The notes under the pieces: generated by a model
The model's input: the letters and a program-made list of their open reading frames with translations, nothing else
Told to the model about the DNA's origin: nothing
Databases searched by the model: none
NCBI GenBank assembly: GCA_031401675.1
Contig: JANNRR010000166.1
Span: 1-64,000 of the forward strand
Source: JANNRR01 sp031401675
GTDB lineage: Bacteria; Pseudomonadota; Alphaproteobacteria; Rhodobacterales; Rhodobacteraceae
Reading direction: 5' to 3'
DNA: 64,000 bases
Shown: positions 33,710 to 42,973 of the stretch, one piece after another
Numbering within the stretch: the stretch's first letter is position 1
Layout: every line of letters starts with the position of its first letter
Position numbers and translations under genes: made by a program

Positions 33710-36700
33710 CTATTTCCGGTCCTTCAGAGTCAACAGCACGGCAAAAGGATTGTCGGGGTCGATCTTGTCGACTTTTGCTGGACGGGCCTCGAACCGCTTC
33801 GGCCCTTCGTCCCGCGGCTTGCCGGACGTTCCTCCGTGGGGTTTGCTGCCTTGGTAAGGCTGGTATGGCTTGGCTTCGCGTACCCCGGCATCGTTCCCCG
33901 CCCCGCGTCCGTGGTGTTTCCCTTTGGATTTGCCATGTCCGCCCTCGGGTTTGCCCTCTGTCTGCGGGCCGGCGTCATTCTGGCCCGCCCCGCCATAGTT
34001 AACCTTGCCGTTGCCACCAGCGCGGCGTCCTCCGTCACGGCGGTCGCCGCGCGGATTGTCGCGACGGTTCGGCGGGGCGTTAACTTCTCCAACCGGCGTA
34101 CCGGAAGCGTCCGGAACTGCCGCCTCGGCACCGGTTGCCGGCGTGGATTGAACTTCGTGCGTTACACCGGGTTTTGGCTGGGCAGAACGTTGCTCCGGTC
34201 GATTGGAGCGCTGTTCGGCACGCGGGCGGCTGTTCCGCTCAGGTCCACCCCGCTCCGCCCTTGCCTGTACCTCACGTCGCGGACGCGGCGCCCAGGTAAA
34301 GGTATAGAAGACTTCCATTTCGAGTGCCATGGATTCGACGGTTTCCACTGCTACCACAGGTTCCGGTATCAGCGGCACCGCACTTTCGCCTTCGGGGATC
34401 GGCGCCGTGCTGATCGGTTCCGTCGGAATTGCCGCAACCGCCGCCCTTACCTTGGCCCGCTCTGCCCGTTCGCCCTTGTAGCCAAGGCCGGCCATCAAAT
34501 CGACGAACTGTTCCAGTGTCATGCCGGTGATCGACAGCATCTCGGGCGTTGCCTCGAACCCGGTCCGGCTGTCCTTGGCCCGCAAGAGATCGGCAAGCCG
34601 CTCCAGCATATCGATGCGAATCGCACGGGCGCCGGCAGCGTGGTATCCGGCCAGAGTGTAATGCGATTTGGGGACAACAGGCAGATTGGGAATGGTCACG
34701 AGGCCGGGCGGCGGGCTTTCGGGAAACTCCAGCAGTCCTTGCGACAGCGACCATAACACCAGACGCAGGCGCGTGGCAGCCGGTTTGAGTAGCAAAGGCT
34801 GAAACACCGTGAACTGGCCAAACCGCAGCCCATGTTTGCGCAGCGCTCCGCGTGCGTCCTGGTCCAACGCCTTGACTTCGTCGGCAACCCCGTCGCGCGA
34901 CAGGATGCCCAGCGCCTCGACCATCCGGAAGGCAAAGCCTTTGGCAAGACCAGTCAGCGTTTCATCACGACCAAGGATCAGCAGCGGCTCGAACAGTGCG
35001 GCAACCTTTCGGTCGATGAAATGCTGCAACCGGCGGCGCACCTTGTCAACGACATCAGGTCCGGCCTCCTCATCGACAAAAGCCTCGACCAGCGGTTTCA
35101 TCGTTTCCGGCCCGGCGATCAGCTTGCCCACGGCCTGGGTGCCCCACATCAGGCCGCCCTGCTCGGTGTAGTCGATCTCGGTGTCTGAGGCGTTGTAGAA
35201 ACGATCCGCACGTAAGTGAAATTCGGGCCGCAAGGCGGCAAGGCTCGCCTGTCGCAAGGTGCGCGCTTCATCCGGGCCGGCGCTGGCATCCTGGCGAAAG
35301 CGGAACCCTTCCAGCCGGCCCAGCACTTCGCTCTCGACTGTCACTTCGCCTTTGTCATTCACCTCGGCCACAAGGGTCTCCTTCTGCTTCAACCGGCGCA
35401 TTAGCACACTTGTGCGCCGGTCAACAAATCGCTGGGTCAGTCGCGCATGCAACGCATCCGACAAGCGGTCTTCTACAGCGCGAGTTGCTTCTCGCCAATG
35501 ACTTTCATCCTGCACCCAGCCCTTGCGTTGCGCCACATAGGTCCAGGTTCGAATATAGGCCAAACGCTTCGAAATTGCGTCAATATCGCCATCTTGCCGA
35601 TCGATGCGCTGAATGTTGCGCGCCAGCCAGTCATCCGGCACATTGCCGCTTTCCTGCAGAAATCCGAAGATCCGGGCCAGAAGCCCAGCATGTTCGGTTG
35701 GCGAAATGCTGCGAAAATCCGGGATTCGGCAGACCTCCCACAACTGGTGCACCGCAGGTGCCGTGCGGCAGGAGTCGCGCACCTCGGGTAGGTCAGAGAG
35801 CGCCTTCAGGGCAAGAAGATCATCAGAATCGCGAACCCGCGTAAGCCACTCGTCGCTGGTCCGGCGTTCAAGCGACCCGATCAGACGGTCGATGCTCCCG
35901 AACTCCAAATCGTCACTGCGCCATTGCAGCTTTCGAACAGGCTCAAATCGATGATTCTCGATGGCTGCCACCGTTTCATCGTCCAGTTCGTGCGCTTCGC
36001 CGGTCACGCCAAAGGTGCCGGGCGCGAAATGGCGCCCGGCACGTCCAGCAATCTGCGCAAGTTCGGTCGGATACAGCGGGCGCATCCGGTGGCCGTCAAA
36101 CTTGGCCAGCGCCGAAAACGCAACGTGGGTGATGTCGAGATTGAGCCCCATGCCGATTGCGTCCGTGGCGACAAGAAAATCAACATCGCCGTTCTGATAC
36201 AACTGGACCTGTGCGTTGCGCGTGCGCGGCGACAGCGCACCCATGACGACCGCACAGCCACCTCTTGTTCGCCGGATCAACTCGGCAATTGCATACACAT
36301 TTTCGACAGAAAATCCGACAATCGCCGATCTTTCCGGCAATCTGCTTATCTTTTTCGAACCTGAGTGCGTCAACGTCGAAAACCGCTCGCGCCGCAGGAA
36401 CTGAACCCCGGGTGCCAGTTCCGCGATGGCGTTCCGCATGGTGTCAGAGCCCATGAACATGGTTTCAAGCAATCCGCGCGCATGCAACAATCGATCGGTG
36501 AACACGTGGCCGCGGTCCAGATCAGCACAAAGCTGAATCTCGTCCACGGCCAGGAAATCTGCGCCGATATCCGTTGGCATCGCCTCGACCGTGCAGATCC
36601 AGTATTTCGCGCGATCGGGGACGATCCGTTCTTCGCCGGTAACCAGCGCCACCACCGATGGTCCGCGCGCCTTCACGCAGCGGTCATAAACCTCTCGTGC

Positions 36701-36823
36701 CAGCAGGCGCAACGGCAGACCCATGACTCCCGTGCGGTGCCCGAGCATCCGTTCGATTGCGTAATGGGTTTTGCCGGTATTGGTCGGACCGAGGACTGCC
36801 GTGATCCTCGCAGGTTCGCGCAT
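33710..36823 (-). CDS. SUV3-type DEAD/DEAH RNA helicase
   Basis: The 1037-residue protein has Walker A GPTNTGKTHYAIERML, the Walker B-like LAVDEIQLCADLDRGHVFTD, a helicase C domain with FLVATDAIGMGLNLDITHV and the arginine-finger motif QIAGRAGRH. A SUV3 C-terminal domain and a long accessory region follow. The last 200 residues are low-complexity, rich in Arg, Gly, Pro and Lys, like RNA-binding RGG tails. Homologues in mitochondria work in RNA turnover. It lies upstream of the S4 gene in the same transcript. Confidence 0.9.
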   Translation of the reverse strand: MREPARITAVLGPTNTGKTHYAIERMLGHRTGVMGLPLRLLAREVYDRCVKARGPSVVALVTGEERIVPDRAKYWICTVEAMPTDIGADFLAVDEIQLCADLDRGHVFTDRLLHARGLLETMFMGSDTMRNAIAELAPGVQFLRRERFSTLTHSGSKKISRLPERSAIVGFSVENVYAIAELIRRTRGGCAVVMGALSPRTRNAQVQLYQNGDVDFLVATDAIGMGLNLDITHVAFSALAKFDGHRMRPLYPTELAQIAGRAGRHFAPGTFGVTGEAHELDDETVAAIENHRFEPVRKLQWRSDDLEFGSIDRLIGSLERRTSDEWLTRVRDSDDLLALKALSDLPEVRDSCRTAPAVHQLWEVCRIPDFRSISPTEHAGLLARIFGFLQESGNVPDDWLARNIQRIDRQDGDIDAISKRLAYIRTWTYVAQRKGWVQDESHWREATRAVEDRLSDALHARLTQRFVDRRTSVLMRRLKQKETLVAEVNDKGEVTVESEVLGRLEGFRFRQDASAGPDEARTLRQASLAALRPEFHLRADRFYNASDTEIDYTEQGGLMWGTQAVGKLIAGPETMKPLVEAFVDEEAGPDVVDKVRRRLQHFIDRKVAALFEPLLILGRDETLTGLAKGFAFRMVEALGILSRDGVADEVKALDQDARGALRKHGLRFGQFTVFQPLLLKPAATRLRLVLWSLSQGLLEFPESPPPGLVTIPNLPVVPKSHYTLAGYHAAGARAIRIDMLERLADLLRAKDSRTGFEATPEMLSITGMTLEQFVDLMAGLGYKGERAERAKVRAAVAAIPTEPISTAPIPEGESAVPLIPEPVVAVETVESMALEMEVFYTFTWAPRPRREVQARAERGGPERNSRPRAEQRSNRPEQRSAQPKPGVTHEVQSTPATGAEAAVPDASGTPVGEVNAPPNRRDNPRGDRRDGGRRAGGNGKVNYGGAGQNDAGPQTEGKPEGGHGKSKGKHHGRGAGNDAGVREAKPYQPYQGSKPHGGTSGKPRDEGPKRFEARPAKVDKIDPDNPFAVLLTLKDRK

Positions 36824-36858
36824 GAAGGTGCCGCCCAGATAGGTGAAAGAATTGTCTG

Positions 36859-37458
36859 CTACAGCGTTTGCCCGTCAAGCTTGGCCTGCAGCCGCTCGAT
36901 GGCGTCCAATACCCCGGGTTGGCGGGGATGTATAGCGCGCGCAGCCTCGTAGGCTCGCAGCGCATCCTGCGAATAGTCCAATTCCTCCAGCATCATTCCC
37001 AGCCCGGACAGCGCCCCGAAATGTCGCGGATTCAGCGCCAGCACATGCCGAACATCGTCGATGGACGGACCGAAGAGCCCGGCAGAATAGTAGGCCGTGG
37101 CGCGGGCGTTCCAGCCCTCGGCAAATTCCGGGGCGTGATCGATCAGCGCGGTCAGGTGTTCGATCGCCACCTCCAACTCGCCTGCCTCCATCGCTTGCCG
37201 GCCACGCTGCAACAGCAGGTCCATCGCGGGCGATCCGGATTTAGACCAGTAGATCCAGATGTTCTGTTCCGTCATCTGCCAATTCTGGTTTGCCGGGTCC
37301 GCCAGCTCGGCGAACAGCCTGTCGAGAACCTCAAGCTGACTTTCCGGTTTTGCTGTCGGCGCCTGCTCCTGAGCATATCCGATCGCCACGACATGCGGCG
37401 ACAGGATCACAAATACTGCCGCGACGATAGGATTGAGAAATTTGGCAAGAACACTCAT
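36859..37458 (-). CDS. Exported tetratricopeptide-repeat protein
   Basis: The 199-residue protein has a signal peptide (FLNPIVAAVFVILSPHVVAI) and about three TPR units (AMEAGELEVAIEHLTALIDH, WNARATAYYSAGLFGPSIDD, LGMMLEELDYSQDALRAYEA). Such proteins are periplasmic scaffolds; the partner is unknown. It is 35 nt upstream of the helicase gene in the same direction. Confidence 0.82.
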   Translation of the reverse strand: MSVLAKFLNPIVAAVFVILSPHVVAIGYAQEQAPTAKPESQLEVLDRLFAELADPANQNWQMTEQNIWIYWSKSGSPAMDLLLQRGRQAMEAGELEVAIEHLTALIDHAPEFAEGWNARATAYYSAGLFGPSIDDVRHVLALNPRHFGALSGLGMMLEELDYSQDALRAYEAARAIHPRQPGVLDAIERLQAKLDGQTL

Positions 37459-37524
37459 AAGGAAATTGTAGCGCAGCCGACGGAAAATGGAACACCCGGG
37501 GCGGTAACTTTTGGAGGATTTGGG

Positions 37525-37812
37525 ATGAGCAATGTCATTGTGGCCGCTGTCGCGGCGCTGTCGGCGCGGTTGGTTGGCGGGTTCGACGGCTCGGCAAAGT
37601 TCGTGATTCCCGGCGAGGGCGCAATCATGATCGATGCCGAGGGCGTCAGGGCGGGGGATGAGGCGGCGGATGTGACTCTGACGGCGGAAACCGATGTGTT
37701 TCAGGCGATACTGGCGGGCGAGTTGAACCCGACGACAGCCTTCATGACCGGCAAACTGGGCGTGGAGGGCAACATGGGGTTGGCGATGCAGCTGAGTTCG
37801 GTCCTCGGCTGA
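37525..37812 (+). CDS. SCP2 sterol-binding-domain protein
   Basis: The 95-residue protein is a single SCP2-like lipid-binding domain: GSAKFVIPGEGAIMIDAEGV, ADVTLTAETDVFQAILAGEL, then NPTTAFMTGKLGVEGNMGLA. It presumably binds a fatty or acyl-CoA ligand in the cytosol. The start at 37525 has GGAGGA 6-7 nt upstream; the frame is open further upstream but overlaps the TPR gene. It is 2 nt before the hydrolase gene, so the two are likely co-expressed in lipid metabolism. Confidence 0.88.
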   Translation: MSNVIVAAVAALSARLVGGFDGSAKFVIPGEGAIMIDAEGVRAGDEAADVTLTAETDVFQAILAGELNPTTAFMTGKLGVEGNMGLAMQLSSVLG

Positions 37813-37814
37813 CC

Positions 37815-38771
37815 ATGCTTTCGGTTGCGGAAGCCCCGTTCTACGCTGACGTTGCCGACGGCCCGGCCGGGGCGGCCGCGTTCTGGTTGCGGGCGGCGGA
37901 CGGGGTGCGGATCCGGATCGGGATCTGGCGAGACGGGGCTCGGGGCAGCGTGTTGCTGTTTCCGGGCCGAACCGAGTATGTCGAGAAATATGGGCGACTG
38001 GCGGACGAGCTGGCGGCGCGTGGCTATGCGACGCTGGCGATTGATTGGCGCGGCCAAGGGCTGGCGGATCGGCTTGGGCCGGATCGGGATGTCGGTCATG
38101 TGCGGCGGTTCGCGGATTTTCAACTGGATGTCGATGCGGTCATTGCAGCCGCTAGGCAGCTTCATCTGCCGGAACCGCTGTATCTGATGGCGCATTCCAT
38201 GGGCGGCTGCATCGGGTTGCGGGCGTTGATGCGAGGGTTGCCGGTGCAGGCTGCGGCGTTTTCTGCGCCAATGTGGGGCATAGGGATCAGGCCCGCGATG
38301 CGACCGGCGGCCTGGGGACTGTCGACGGCGGCCAGGTTGACCGGTTTCGCCACCCGCTACGCTCCGGGTACCGGCCCGGGCACTTATGTGCGCGACGCGG
38401 GCTTTGCCGACAATACGCTGACCACCGATCCGGACATGTTCGCCTACATGAAGGCCCAGGTCACCGCACATCCGGACCTGGCACTTGGCGGGCCCAGCAT
38501 GACCTGGCTGAACGAGGCTCTGCGCGAGATGCGGCGGCTGCGGGCTGCGCCGCTGCCGGATCACCCGACGCTGGTCGCTTTGGGTTCGCGCGAGCGGGTG
38601 GTGGACGGAGCAGCGGTGCGGGCCGTGATGCAGCGATGGAAAAGCGCGACTTTCATGATCATCGAAGGGTCGGAACATGAAATCATCATGGAAACCCCGG
38701 CGATCCGGACCCGGTTCCTGCAAGCCGCAACCGACCTGTTTCAGAGGAGCTTGGGGAGCGTCTCACGGTGA
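37815..38771 (+). CDS. Alpha/beta hydrolase, lysophospholipase (PldB) type
   Basis: The 318-residue protein has the nucleophile elbow LMAHSMGGCIGLR, an oxyanion segment VLLFPGRTEYVEKYGRLADE and a C-terminal His in EGSEHEIIMETPAIR. This matches the serine-aminopeptidase S33 / PldB lysophospholipase group. It follows the SCP2 gene directly, which supports a lipid substrate. Its stop codon is in the stem of a perfect hairpin. Confidence 0.87.
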   Translation: MLSVAEAPFYADVADGPAGAAAFWLRAADGVRIRIGIWRDGARGSVLLFPGRTEYVEKYGRLADELAARGYATLAIDWRGQGLADRLGPDRDVGHVRRFADFQLDVDAVIAAARQLHLPEPLYLMAHSMGGCIGLRALMRGLPVQAAAFSAPMWGIGIRPAMRPAAWGLSTAARLTGFATRYAPGTGPGTYVRDAGFADNTLTTDPDMFAYMKAQVTAHPDLALGGPSMTWLNEALREMRRLRAAPLPDHPTLVALGSRERVVDGAAVRAVMQRWKSATFMIIEGSEHEIIMETPAIRTRFLQAATDLFQRSLGSVSR

Positions 38772-38777
38772 GACGCT
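38757..38777 (+). terminator. Perfect 9-bp hairpin covering the PldB-like stop codon
   Basis: AGCGTCTCA and TGAGACGCT pair perfectly around the loop CGG. The stop codon TGA is the first triplet of the 3' arm (38769-38771). No T run follows directly. The gene on the other side is convergent. Confidence 0.5.
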
Positions 38778-38924
38778 TGGTCAAGCCATTGTTATTGAAT
38801 GATTACGTGTTTTTTCTTAACCAGATTCTTACCTTGGTTAACGCCGCATGCGGCCAAGCGTGCCCTGTGACCCGAACCCTTGGCAAACATATCCTGTCGA
38901 GAAGCCGGCGAAACGCCGCGCCCG

Positions 38925-39650
38925 TCAGACCTTGATCCGGCTGAAACCGTCGCGCAGCGCTTGTGACCAGGCGTCGCTCATCACGGCAAAATCGGGATCG
39001 CCAGCCTCGATCCGGCGGCGCAGGCCAACCCGGCAGCTGTCGCGTTCGACGATCAGCAGGTCCAGAGGCATGCCGACCGACAGGTTGGAACGCAGCGTGC
39101 TGTCCATCGACAACAGCACCGCCTTTTGCGCATCGATCAGCGACGTATCGGGGCGCACAACCCGGTCCAGAATCGGCTTGCCGTATTTGTGTTCGCCGAT
39201 CTGCAGAAACGGGGTATCCTCGGTCGCCTCGATGAAATTTCCTTCCGGGTAGATCAGGAACATCCGCATGGCACCACCGGCCCGCTGGCCAGCGACGATC
39301 ATGCTGGCACTGGCAGACTGTTTCATCCGGCTCATCTTCTCGGTCACGTTCTGACTGACATCAGACAGCACGTTTCCAATGATTTCCGCCACCTTGAGCA
39401 TGGTCGGTGCCAGAAGGATCGAGGTCGACTCGTCCGCGTCCGGGCTTTCGGCGGCATCACGCAGCCGGGCAAGAGTGGTTTGGGTTACCGACAGGCTGCC
39501 GGCCGTCAGAATGGCAATCACCCGTTCGCCCGGATTTTCAAAGACGAACATCTTGCGATAGGTTGCGATATTGTCGAAGCCCGCATTGGTGCGGGTGTCA
39601 GACAGCATTACCATTCCCGCGCGCAACAGCAGGCCCACGCAATAGGTCAT
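38925..39650 (-). CDS. Anbu-type proteasome-like peptidase
   Basis: The 241-residue protein starts MTYCVGLLLRAGMVMLSDTR, which puts the nucleophilic Thr second, as in the Anbu/BPH relatives of the proteasome beta subunit. ENPGERVIAILTAGSLSVTQ and GKPILDRVVRPDTSLIDAQK are typical of the family. It forms stacked ring-like assemblies in studied species; the substrate is unknown. The start at 39650 has GGGGGGA upstream. The Anbu / transglutaminase / alpha-E / ATP-grasp order seen here is the known cluster. Confidence 0.9.
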   Translation of the reverse strand: MTYCVGLLLRAGMVMLSDTRTNAGFDNIATYRKMFVFENPGERVIAILTAGSLSVTQTTLARLRDAAESPDADESTSILLAPTMLKVAEIIGNVLSDVSQNVTEKMSRMKQSASASMIVAGQRAGGAMRMFLIYPEGNFIEATEDTPFLQIGEHKYGKPILDRVVRPDTSLIDAQKAVLLSMDSTLRSNLSVGMPLDLLIVERDSCRVGLRRRIEAGDPDFAVMSDAWSQALRDGFSRIKV

Positions 39651-39898
39651 CGTCCCCCCGGAGCTTCGGCCCGCTGCTTCAGGCACCCCCATCCGGGCTT
39701 ACGCCCGGAATACGTCGCCATTGTGATGGCAGAGCCTATTGAAACACCAGCCGGACCGCAATCGCCCGCGCTGCTTTTCATGGGCACAGTTGGCTGTATG
39801 CTGACCATTCCGCCACATATTGTGCGCAGCACCATGGCGCAAGCCGGATATGGTGGCAATCAGCATGCAGGCGGCCGCCAGCCACGCTGCAACATGAC

Positions 39899-41986
39899 CT
39901 ATTGCCCTAGCAGCGACCGCGCCACCGCCACCAGATCGATCACCACCCGGCTGCCGTACTGGGCACCGCCGCCGAACATGTCATCGCGGGAAACCACAAA
40001 TATTGCAGCCCCGGTATTGGTCGGCAACCGGGTCGTCCGATGCTGCTCGTAAAGCGCCAGGTCGCGGACGAACAAGCCGTAGATCTGGTGTTCGGCGACC
40101 AGTGTGCCGTCTTCGGGCCGGGCATCCGCCAGCGGTTTGATCCGGTAATTGATCACCTGGCCGTCGGGCTTTGGAAATTCGGAATAATACCACCAGACCA
40201 ACGGCGCACCATAGAACCGTTCCTCTGCCGACTGGCTGTCGAAGCCGATGGGGAACAGCCGTTCCAGAAGTTCGTGGGCGGTGTCGATGGCGACGGGGTT
40301 GAAGCCGCGGAACCGGTCACCGGGCGCGCGGTCGGCCGATTCAAATCTGGGGCCGGACGTTTCCAGATGCTGGCCGATCTGGCGATCAAACGTGTGCATC
40401 TTCATTTCAGCCGGCCAGGCCAGCCAAAGTGAAGCGGCGATCCCGGCCGCCACCACCGGTCGCATGACGGTCCGAATGCGCGGGTCGGCCAGCAGGTCCG
40501 AACGCCAGAATACCGCGACCGGCACCAGCATGATCGGGGCAAAGTGGTGCAGCAGGACGCGGTAGCCCTGCAGATAGAAGAACAGAAAGAACAATGCGGT
40601 GGCCAAGGTCAGCAGCCGTGCCAGACTGTCCTGCCGGCGCCAGGTCAGCAGCGCGAAGACCGGAACGATGCCGCAGGGCACCATCACGAACAGGAACCGC
40701 TGCCAATCGAGCAGTGCCACGTAGCGCAGCCGGTTCACGATTGCCCGGGGCCCGAACTCGCCATCGGCGGGATAGTTCAGGCCAAGCGCCTGGATCAGCA
40801 TCGGGACAAAGATCGAGACGCACAGGGCAAAGGCCGTGACCGCAAAAGCCGCCCGCGTGCGCCGCCAGTCGTGCGGGCGCCAGATCAGCGTTCCGGAGAC
40901 GGCGACCATGCCCAGCCACAGCCCGCCGGTCGGGATGGTGACAGCGCCCATCAGCCCGACCACGATCATCATGTGGATCCGGTTGTGCGCGTAGGCCAGC
41001 GCAAAACCCAGGAACATCGCGATCGACAGTGTTTCCCGGGCAGCGGGCATCGGGCTGTCGCCGAAGTAGGGATTGTACCCACCCGAATAGATGATCGACA
41101 GCGTATAGACCGCCAGGGCCCCGACGATCAGCAGATGATCGATGCCCGCAATGGTCTGCTGGCGTCCCCAGCGGATCAGCCCAAGTAGCACCGGATAGAC
41201 CATCGCCAGATGCATCAGATAGGGTGCGCGTACGGAGAACTCGGTTTCACCCCACAACCGCACCAGCCAGCTTTCGGGTATCACGAACAGCACCATTGAC
41301 AGGCCGGGGGCCTTGGCGATGGTACCGGCCTCGGGCATCCAGAACGGCCAGAGCATTTCGATGAAGACCCGCGCAAACTTCAGCGATCCGTGCCCGTCGC
41401 CGGTAAAGTTCTCCCAATAGAATTTCGGCGAAAGCAAGATCAGGCAGGCCAGGTAAATCGCCATGGCGACGAACAGATCAACCCGGTCCTCGGCCAGACG
41501 GACGCGCAAGGGGTGGCCAAGGGAAAGACGCCAAAGCAGCAGTAAGAGGGACACCAGACCGACAACGGCAACTACCAGCCAGAAAGTCTCACCCTTGGGA
41601 ACATGCCCGGTCAGCGATTGCAGCAGGGTTACCGCCGCCGTTATCGTCAGCACGCTCCAGCCAAAGGCGGAAAGAATCCAGAAGGCTGCGGTCTTCAGAT
41701 GGCCGAAGGTTGCGGCGAGCATCAGCCCCGGGGCCAGCAGGAACAAGGCGGTGGCCAGGCTGGCCAGCGGCGTCAGCACATACAGCAGCAGGGCCCGCTC
41801 GGGAATGAAATAGGGATTGGCGCGATCGGCGAAGCCGTAAAGAGCGACGGTTTCGCGGACCGGGCCAATGCCGAAAAATGCAGCTGCCGCGACTGCCACG
41901 AATGCCAGGACCGACCAAAGCATGTAACTGCGCCGCAATCCGGCCAGTCGAGCTTCGGTGGTGACATTCAATACAGCCAAGACCAC
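39899..41986 (-). CDS. Large polytopic membrane protein, possibly GT-C type
   Basis: The 695-residue product (start uncertain) has about a dozen predicted membrane segments in its first 500 residues (YMLWSVLAFVAVAAAAFFGI, AFWILSAFGWSVLTITAAVT, IDHLLIVGALAVYTLSIIYS) and a soluble C-terminal part. An acidic loop WENFTGDGHGSLKFARVF after an early helix resembles the first loop of GT-C glycosyltransferases, but the similarity is weak. GTG at 41986 is preceded by GGAAGTAGG; upstream ATGs give a tail with no family-like features. It sits within the Anbu cluster and is not part of that cluster as usually described. Confidence 0.6.
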   Translation of the reverse strand: MVLAVLNVTTEARLAGLRRSYMLWSVLAFVAVAAAAFFGIGPVRETVALYGFADRANPYFIPERALLLYVLTPLASLATALFLLAPGLMLAATFGHLKTAAFWILSAFGWSVLTITAAVTLLQSLTGHVPKGETFWLVVAVVGLVSLLLLLWRLSLGHPLRVRLAEDRVDLFVAMAIYLACLILLSPKFYWENFTGDGHGSLKFARVFIEMLWPFWMPEAGTIAKAPGLSMVLFVIPESWLVRLWGETEFSVRAPYLMHLAMVYPVLLGLIRWGRQQTIAGIDHLLIVGALAVYTLSIIYSGGYNPYFGDSPMPAARETLSIAMFLGFALAYAHNRIHMMIVVGLMGAVTIPTGGLWLGMVAVSGTLIWRPHDWRRTRAAFAVTAFALCVSIFVPMLIQALGLNYPADGEFGPRAIVNRLRYVALLDWQRFLFVMVPCGIVPVFALLTWRRQDSLARLLTLATALFFLFFYLQGYRVLLHHFAPIMLVPVAVFWRSDLLADPRIRTVMRPVVAAGIAASLWLAWPAEMKMHTFDRQIGQHLETSGPRFESADRAPGDRFRGFNPVAIDTAHELLERLFPIGFDSQSAEERFYGAPLVWWYYSEFPKPDGQVINYRIKPLADARPEDGTLVAEHQIYGLFVRDLALYEQHRTTRLPTNTGAAIFVVSRDDMFGGGAQYGSRVVIDLVAVARSLLGQ

Positions 41987-42154
41987 GCCTACTTCCAATG
42001 GCCAGTGTTGCAGAGCCCGACAATCTCTGGCCCCGAGTTGTCGCTGTACGCGACTTCTGGCGCAATGTCCGGATTGGCGAACACCGGTCCGCGAACCAGA
42101 CTGTTGCCGTTTCGCCAACATGGCGGCCGGCACCGGAATAGGCGGCGCGTGGCG

Positions 42155-42973
42155 CTACTGCTGAACCATTTGGATCGCAACCGTCACGTCCAGCGTTTCG
42201 CCGCCGGCACCACGGGAAATCCCGCGGATCGGGGCAGCGTCCTGCGCGTCATAACCCGAGCCAATTCTGATGTAGCGATCGTCCGGGCAGCAGCGGTTGG
42301 CTGGATCAAAGCCGATCCAGCCAAGGCCGGGCACCCAGATTTCGACCCATGCGTGCGCCGCCTCCTGCTCGGGGCTTTCCGTTTGCAGGTAGCCCGTCAC
42401 ATAGCGGGCAGGCCTCAGCAAGCAGCGGGCGACGGCAATCAGGGCGTGGGCCTGATCCTGACAAACCCCTTGACCCTGCGCCAATGCCTCGGCTGCCGTG
42501 GTCCGAGCGCCGGTGGTGCCGGGGCGGTATTCGATGGCGTCCGAAATGGCGGCGGCCAGGCGGTGCGCTGCATCCAGCGGGTCGGCGTCGGCAGCTGCGC
42601 CTGACGGCACGGCACCATGCGCCAGATCGGTCAGCGCTGCATCGGCGCGGGTCGGGGCGGTTTCGCGCAGATATGCCTCTGGCGGCACCGTCTCGCGGTG
42701 GCCTTTCAGCACACCCATCGTATCGCGGGTTTCAACCTGACCCTGAACCGAAACCGTGACGCTGTCGACCGGTCCGGGCACCGACCAGCCCTGCAGCCAG
42801 TCGCCGGCACCATCGCGAAATCCGCCGCCCTTTATCCCGTCAGACACCAGAACCTGCCAGGCGATCAGCTTTTGCCCGTCAAATGTCGAAGGTCGCAGCC
42901 GATGGCTTTGCACGATGCGGCGCGCCGGCCGGGCATATCGGTACGTCGTCACATGCTGCACCGACAGGATCAT
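42155..42973 (-). CDS. Transglutaminase-like cysteine-protease-family protein
   Basis: The 272-residue protein has an N-terminal beta domain (VQHVTTYRYARPARRIVQSH) and a transglutaminase core. The core has the catalytic Cys in GQGVCQDQAHALIAVARCLL, the His in HAWVEIWVPGLGWIGFDPAN and the Asp in that same segment. Family members in this cluster are thought to act on an isopeptide or amide bond. Its ATG overlaps the alpha-E stop in an ATGA quartet. Confidence 0.88.
   Translation of the reverse strand: MILSVQHVTTYRYARPARRIVQSHRLRPSTFDGQKLIAWQVLVSDGIKGGGFRDGAGDWLQGWSVPGPVDSVTVSVQGQVETRDTMGVLKGHRETVPPEAYLRETAPTRADAALTDLAHGAVPSGAAADADPLDAAHRLAAAISDAIEYRPGTTGARTTAAEALAQGQGVCQDQAHALIAVARCLLRPARYVTGYLQTESPEQEAAHAWVEIWVPGLGWIGFDPANRCCPDDRYIRIGSGYDAQDAAPIRGISRGAGGETLDVTVAIQMVQQ

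Noticed and set aside
39727..40052. Plus-strand ORF between the Anbu gene and the membrane-protein gene
   Set aside because: It runs into the opposite-strand membrane-protein gene, has no ribosome site and no family-like motif.
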